DNA of 64,000 bases from Mesorhizobium sp. M4B.F.Ca.ET.203.01.1.1 (GTDB lineage Bacteria; Pseudomonadota; Alphaproteobacteria; Rhizobiales; Rhizobiaceae): the NCBI RefSeq assembly GCF_004791025.1, contig NZ_SRUO01000006.1, positions 62,001 to 126,000 on the forward strand, given 5' to 3'. Under the pieces are notes generated by a model that did not search any database, was not told the DNA's origin, and saw only the letters and a list, made by a program, of their open reading frames with translations. Every line of letters begins with the position of its first letter. Position 1 is the first letter of the stretch. Shown piece by piece: positions 59,879 through 64,000 of the stretch. The position numbers were made by a program, and so were the translations under genes.

Positions 59879-59936
59879 TGTTTGCACGCCTGCGGTCCGT
59901 CTTTTCGCGGAATTGTCTTGCGACGACAGCCGAAAC

Positions 59937-60569
59937 TTAACCGCCCTGCTTGGTGCCGAAATCGACCTTCGGCGGCTGCATCTTGTCTTCGTCGACGGTG
60001 AAGTTGGCGAAGGGCTCGTTGCTGCGGAACCAGAAGGTCGCCCACAGCACCGACGGGAAGGTCCTGAGCGTCAGATTGTAGTCCTTGACCGCCTGGATGT
60101 AGTCGCGTCGCGCCACCGCGATGCGGTTCTCGGTGCCTTCGAGCTGCGCCTGCAGGGCGAGGAAATTCTGGTTGGCCTTGAGATCGGGATAGGCTTCCGA
60201 CACCGCTATCAGCCGCGACAGCGCGCTGGTCAGCCCGGCCTGGGCATCCTGGAACTTCTTGAGGGCTTCGGGATCCTTCAGCGTTTCCGGCGTCACCGTG
60301 ATTTGCGTCGCCTTGGCGCGCGCCTCGACCACCGCGTCGAGCGTATCCTTCTCATGCGCGGCGTAACCCTTCACCGTCTCCACCAGGTTGGGGATCAGGT
60401 CGGCGCGACGCTGGTACTGGTTCAGCACCTCGCTCCAGGCCGCCTTGGCGTTCTCCTCCGCCGTCGGGATGGTGTTGTAGCCGCAGCCGGCGAGCAGCGG
60501 CAGCACGACGGCCATCACCAGCAGGGCCGGCAGATGACGGAAGGGGGAGGAGAGGCGCTGGGCAAACAT
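59937..60569 (-). CDS. lemA: LemA family lipoprotein
   Basis: 210 residues. Lipobox LLAGC (lipidated Cys29) after a hydrophobic signal. The LemA core begins NTIPTAEENAKAAWSEVLNQ and YQRRADLIPNLVETVKGYAA, with later helices in a four-helix bundle. It is membrane-anchored and probably faces the periplasm. Function is not settled. LemA with TPM proteins is a common pairing. First gene of lemA-TPM-TPM-TPM, though R2 copy 2 interrupts the line. Confidence 0.92.
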   Translation of the reverse strand: MFAQRLSSPFRHLPALLVMAVVLPLLAGCGYNTIPTAEENAKAAWSEVLNQYQRRADLIPNLVETVKGYAAHEKDTLDAVVEARAKATQITVTPETLKDPEALKKFQDAQAGLTSALSRLIAVSEAYPDLKANQNFLALQAQLEGTENRIAVARRDYIQAVKDYNLTLRTFPSVLWATFWFRSNEPFANFTVDEDKMQPPKVDFGTKQGG

Positions 60570-60734
60570 GATCTGGGTCCCTCGTCGGAAGTTGCACCCG
60601 AAGCATTACCACAATCCGCCCGCAAGAAAATGACCTCGGCCGCAAAGCTTCCGCTGCCATCCCGCTGCCATGCAGCCAGGCCCTGTGAATGGCCGGGCGA
60701 ACAGGCTAAGGTCCCGGCAAAACAGGACATTGCC

Positions 60735-60986
60735 ATGGCCAAGCGCCAGGACAGCGACACCGAATCGCGCCGCATTCTCGAGCGCGTGGAACGGGAGACC
60801 AGCCCGGGCGGCACCTCGTTCATCACCCGGACCGCCAAGGGCGCGCGCGACCATGTCAGCGCCGCGGACGCCGACCGTTCGGATCCGATCGACTATTGGG
60901 GCACCCGCATCGGCCGGGTGCTGGGGCTTCTCATCGCCATCGGCCTGCTCGCCTGGCTGGTGTATTTCGCCACGCGTGGCGGTTAG
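60735..60986 (+). CDS. Small membrane protein of unknown function
   Basis: 83 residues with ACAGGACATTGCC before the ATG at 60735. A hydrophilic charged N-terminal part (about 60 residues, rich in Arg, Asp, Glu) precedes one transmembrane helix (GRVLGLLIAIGLLAWLVYFA) at the C-terminus. No family is recognised. It is 12 bp upstream of pdxY and likely co-transcribed. Confidence 0.7.
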   Translation: MAKRQDSDTESRRILERVERETSPGGTSFITRTAKGARDHVSAADADRSDPIDYWGTRIGRVLGLLIAIGLLAWLVYFATRGG

Positions 60987-60998
60987 GACTGAAAATCC

Positions 60999-61883
60999 AT
61001 GAACGCTGAAAAAGCCGGCGCGCCGCGCGCGGTCATCGTCATCTCGAGCCATGTCGCCCGCGGCTCGGTCGGCAACCGCGCCGCCGTCTTCGCGCTGGAG
61101 ACGCTCGGCTTCCCGGTCTGGGCGGTGCCGACCGTCGTCCTGCCCTGGCATCCGGGCCACGGCCGGGCGACCCGCATCGTGCCGCCGCTCGACCAGTTCA
61201 AGGCGCTGATGGCCGATCTCGAGCGCGCGCCCTGGCTGGGCGAGGTCGGCGCGGTGCTGTCCGGCTATCTCGGCGAGGCTGGCCAGGCCGAAGCTGTCGC
61301 CTCGCTGGTCGCCGCCGTCAAGGAAAGGACGCCCAACGCCGTCTATATCTGCGATCCGGTGATGGGCGATTCCGGCGGGCTCTACGTGCCGGAACCCACG
61401 GCCATCGCCTTGCGCGACCGGCTGATGCCGATCGCCGACATCGCCACGCCCAACCGCTACGAGCTGGAATGGATGGCCGGCGCGCCGCTCCCAGACCTGA
61501 AATCGGTGGTGGCGGCCGCCCTTCACGCCGGCCCCTCCACCATGCTGGTGACCTCGGCGCCGTCGATGATGGCCGGCGGCACCGGCAACCTGCTGCTCGA
61601 TTCCAGGCAGGCGCTGCTTGCCGAGCATCGCATCATCGATAAGCCGCCGAACGGGCTGGGCGACCTGACGGCGGCCGTCTATCTGGCACGCGTCCTCTCC
61701 GGCCAGTTGCCGATCAAGGCGCTGCAGTCGACCACGGCCGCCGTCTACGAGATCCTGGCGCGCACTGCCAAGCGCGGTGGCGACGAGCTGCAGCTCGAGA
61801 CCGATGCGCAGAGCCTGTCGCACCCGATGGCGATGGTGCAGCTGCGCCACCTCCTGCATCCGGGGCGGGACAAGCGGGCGTGA
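60999..61883 (+). CDS. pdxY: Pyridoxal kinase PdxY-like
   Basis: 294 residues. Ribokinase-like fold: VIVISSHVARGSVGNRAAVF starts it, YICDPVMGDSGGLYVPE binds substrate, and PPNGLGDLTAAVYLARVL holds the catalytic Asp. It phosphorylates vitamin B6 in the salvage pathway. The usual GTGD reads GLGD, a known variation of PdxY. It overlaps the DUF429 gene by 4 bp (GTGA). Confidence 0.92.
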   Translation: MNAEKAGAPRAVIVISSHVARGSVGNRAAVFALETLGFPVWAVPTVVLPWHPGHGRATRIVPPLDQFKALMADLERAPWLGEVGAVLSGYLGEAGQAEAVASLVAAVKERTPNAVYICDPVMGDSGGLYVPEPTAIALRDRLMPIADIATPNRYELEWMAGAPLPDLKSVVAAALHAGPSTMLVTSAPSMMAGGTGNLLLDSRQALLAEHRIIDKPPNGLGDLTAAVYLARVLSGQLPIKALQSTTAAVYEILARTAKRGGDELQLETDAQSLSHPMAMVQLRHLLHPGRDKRA

Positions 61884-62650
61884 CCACCGACGGCCGCATG
61901 CTGGTCGGCGTCGACGGCTGCAAGGCCGGCTGGATCGCCGTCCATCGTCATCCGGATGCCGCCCCTTCGGTCTCCGTCTTTCCAGGCTTTGCCGCTTTGC
62001 TTGCCGCATTGCCCGCCAGCGCCACGATCGCCGTCGACATGCCGATCGGCCTGCCGGATTCTTCGCAAAAAGGCGGGCGCGGGCCGGAAGCGCTGGTGCG
62101 GCCACTTCTCGGCGGTCGGCAATCCAGCGTGTTCTCGATCCCCTCGCGCGCAGCGCTCTATGCCGAGATCGATGACTTCACCACGGTCGAGGCCTGGTAT
62201 GAAGCGCATCGACGCGCCAGCGAAGTCGCCAAGGTGCGTTCGGATCCGCCGCGTGGCGTGTCGATCCAGGCCTTCGGCATATTCTCCAAGATCCGTGAGA
62301 TCGATTCCCTGCTGATCGCGCGGCCGGACCTGCGCGACCGCGTCTTCGAATCGCATCCCGAGGTCGCCTTCTGCCGGCTGAACGGCGGCAAAGCCATGGC
62401 GCTGCCGAAAAAGGTCAAGGGCGCGATCAACCCCGCCGGCATGGAGGAGCGCAAGGCGCTGCTATGCCGGCATGGCTATGAAAAGAGCTTCCTCGACCAG
62501 TCGGCGCCCAAAGGTGCCGCCGCCGACGATTTCCTCGACGCGGCAGCGATGATGCTGATCGCTGGCCGCATCGCCAGCGGCGAGGCAAGACCGCATCCGG
62601 ACCCGCCGCTGACCGACCGTTTCGGCATTCCCGTAGCCATCTGGGCATGA
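61880..62650 (+). CDS. DUF429 family protein
   Basis: 256 residues if the GTG at 61880 is used, overlapping the pdxY stop. ATG 61898 (MLVGVDGCKAGW) is an alternative. VGVDGCKAGWIAVHR and AVDMPIGLPDSSQKGGRG show an RNase H/resolvase-like fold pattern with conserved acidic residues (GVDG, VDMP). The last conserved Asp lies in KGAAADDFLDAAAMMLIA. Function unknown. Coupled translation with pdxY suggests a B6-linked or housekeeping role (inference). Confidence 0.82.
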   Translation: MTTDGRMLVGVDGCKAGWIAVHRHPDAAPSVSVFPGFAALLAALPASATIAVDMPIGLPDSSQKGGRGPEALVRPLLGGRQSSVFSIPSRAALYAEIDDFTTVEAWYEAHRRASEVAKVRSDPPRGVSIQAFGIFSKIREIDSLLIARPDLRDRVFESHPEVAFCRLNGGKAMALPKKVKGAINPAGMEERKALLCRHGYEKSFLDQSAPKGAAADDFLDAAAMMLIAGRIASGEARPHPDPPLTDRFGIPVAIWA

Positions 62651-62790
62651 CCCGGCCATGCGCGCCGCATCGCGATTGCGACGGAGCCATCCGCAATTCG
62701 GCATTGCTCGCGACGGGCTTTTGCCGTTAGAGGGCTTCCGGATTGAACTGTGCAGCTGCCTCCAGCCCCCCGGAAAGGCTTTAGCCGCCC

Positions 62791-63435
62791 ATGCCCCATC
62801 TTCCTGAGCATCTCCTCAACGGCTATCGCAATTTCATGAACGGCCGCTACCTCGCCGAAAGTGGGCGCTACCGCTCGCTGGCGCGCGAAGGCCAGGCGCC
62901 CGAGACGATGATCGTCGCCTGCTGCGACTCCCGCTCCGCCCCGGAGGCGATCTTCGACGCCGGACCGGGCGAGCTGTTCGTGCTGCGCAATGTCGGCAAT
63001 CTGGTGCCCCCCTATGCGCCGGACGGCGAGTTCCATTCGACCTCGGCCGCGCTCGAATTCGCCGTGCAAAGCCTTAAGGTCAAGAACATCGTGGTGATGG
63101 GCCATGGCCGCTGCGGCGGCATCCGTGCCGCCCTCGACCCCAACTCGGCGCCGCTCTCGCCCGGCGACTTCATCGGCAAGTGGATGAGCCTGATCGCCCC
63201 AGCCGCCGAGACCGTCTCGTCCAGCACCTTCATGACGGCGACCGAGCGCCAGACCGCCCTGGAGCGCATCTCGATCCGCTATTCGATCGCCAACCTCCGG
63301 ACCTTCCCCTGCGTTTCCATCCTCGAAGGCAAGGGCAGATTGTCGCTGCATGGCGCCTGGTTCGACATCTCGACCGGCGAGCTTTGGGTGATGAACAAGG
63401 AGACCGGCGATTTCGAGCGGCCGGATCTGGGGTGA
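62791..63435 (+). CDS. Beta-carbonic anhydrase
   Basis: 214 residues. Zinc ligands Cys45 (ACCDSRSAPEAIF), His105 and Cys108 (MGHGRCGGIRAAL) with the catalytic Asp46-Arg48 pair. It interconverts CO2 and bicarbonate in the cytosol, feeding carboxylases. A single clear ATG fits the family N-terminus (MPHLPEHLLNGYRNFMNGRY). Followed after 8 bp by the next gene. Confidence 0.95.
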   Translation: MPHLPEHLLNGYRNFMNGRYLAESGRYRSLAREGQAPETMIVACCDSRSAPEAIFDAGPGELFVLRNVGNLVPPYAPDGEFHSTSAALEFAVQSLKVKNIVVMGHGRCGGIRAALDPNSAPLSPGDFIGKWMSLIAPAAETVSSSTFMTATERQTALERISIRYSIANLRTFPCVSILEGKGRLSLHGAWFDISTGELWVMNKETGDFERPDLG

Positions 63436-63443
63436 GGCCGGCG

Positions 63444-63857
63444 ATGCGGATCGTTTTCCGGGGACCCGCGATAGCCGCCGCGCTGCTCTTTTCGGCGCTC
63501 GCCGCCCGCGCCGATGACGGCGCGCTGATCGATCGCTGGTATTCGGCGCTGCTCGTCGCCGATCGAACGGAGCTGTCGGATTTGCTCGCCGACGACGTGC
63601 GGATCAAGCTCGACGACCTCGGCGTCGTGCAGACCAAGCAGGAGTTCATCGCCTCGATCGACGATTGGCAGGGCGCTGTCGCCGGCGCCACGATCCGTCA
63701 TCGCATCGAGAAGTCGGAAGCCGGTGTCACCACGGTGATCGCCTGCTACGACTTCCCCAGCAATGACATGCTGATGCGCGAGACCTTCTCCGTCGCCGGC
63801 AATCGCATCACCGCCAGCTCGCAGGCTGCGATCGCCGAGAGCTGCGAAACCTACTGA
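63444..63857 (+). CDS. Secreted NTF2/SnoaL-like protein
   Basis: 137 residues from the ATG at 63444. Signal peptide (MRIVFRGPAIAAALLFSALA then ARA) then a mature part of about 113 residues with the cone-like NTF2 pattern (DGALIDRWYSALLVADRTEL, later SIDDWQGAVAGATIRHRIEK). No catalytic motif is evident. Probably co-transcribed with the carbonic anhydrase. Confidence 0.75.
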   Translation: MRIVFRGPAIAAALLFSALAARADDGALIDRWYSALLVADRTELSDLLADDVRIKLDDLGVVQTKQEFIASIDDWQGAVAGATIRHRIEKSEAGVTTVIACYDFPSNDMLMRETFSVAGNRITASSQAAIAESCETY

Positions 63858-63947
63858 CCAATCCCGATCCGGTTGCAAGGTTGCGCGCGACAGGCCCGCA
63901 CCCTACATCGGTCTCGCCTCCCATTGCCACCAATCGAAAGTTCTTCC

Positions 63948-64000
63948 ATGTCATCAGCCGTCGATCTCGTCGCCCATCCGCTGACCAAATGGCAAGGGCC
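63948..64000 (+). CDS. Start of a gene running off the window, possibly an M3 peptidase
   Basis: MSSAVDLVAHPLTKWQG can be read before the edge. The pattern HPLTKWQG resembles the N-terminus of M3 family oligopeptidases as I recall it. Too little is present to be sure. Confidence 0.4.
   Translation, partial: MSSAVDLVAHPLTKWQG

Overview
The window is a GC-rich alphaproteobacterial chromosome segment, almost certainly from the Rhizobiales and probably Mesorhizobium or a close relative. Supporting signs are the split F1 operon atpHAGDC, a 1599-residue NAD-dependent glutamate dehydrogenase, single-copy rhizobial families (Usg, DUF1674, DUF1062, PurH downstream of a heparinase-like gene), and several families of long palindromic intergenic repeats. 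The genus call rests on gene content and recall, not on a search. I see no rRNA, tRNA, CRISPR array, prophage or insertion sequence. This is core chromosome decorated with small repeats.

Layout. 1-4.1 kb: a GT9 glycosyltransferase, then a hexuronate catabolism cluster (KdgF-like cupin, KduD-like dehydrogenase, fructuronate reductase-like enzyme) with a broken remnant of uxaC. 4.2-10.5 kb: an odd signal peptidase I homologue and atpHAGDC. 10.7-21.2 kb: membrane protein, Asp/Glu racemase, PriA, transaldolase-like aldolase, LptE, LeuS, YggS, aldo/keto reductase, LysR. 21.3-27.4 kb: MFS plus aldo/keto reductase, Usg, acetyl-CoA synthetase, MOSC protein, and a 23-codon ORF with a 13-nt Shine-Dalgarno sequence that should pair fully with the 16S tail. 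27.4-39.3 kb: TadG/VWA protein, transglutaminase, HAD hydrolase, DUF1674, HtpX, RsmB, a frameshifted PhyH dioxygenase with an AraC regulator, heparinase-like protein, PurH. 39.4-51.2 kb: UMF1 transporter, giant GDH, AhpD-like protein, YCII protein, LysE, DUF1062, TypA. 51.3-57.1 kb: PhoD, MFS with divergent TetR and a perfect operator, pyrophosphatase, acetyltransferase. 57.4-64 kb: lemA with three TPM-domain genes, pyridoxal kinase, DUF429, carbonic anhydrase, and the start of a possible M3 peptidase.

The most notable signals are not a gene cluster. (1) A family of imperfect palindromes sits directly on the stop codons of neighbouring genes, so the element end TGAGAG supplies the stop. (2) The signal peptidase homologue reads Gln where the catalytic Lys is expected and has a TAG at codon 3 of its apparent original start. 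(3) A TPM gene has no start codon between a repeat and its signal peptide. (4) A tiny ORF with an exceptional ribosome binding site has its own terminator. (5) Two genes are degraded (uxaC remnant, frameshifted phyH). No convincing new multi-gene system was found.
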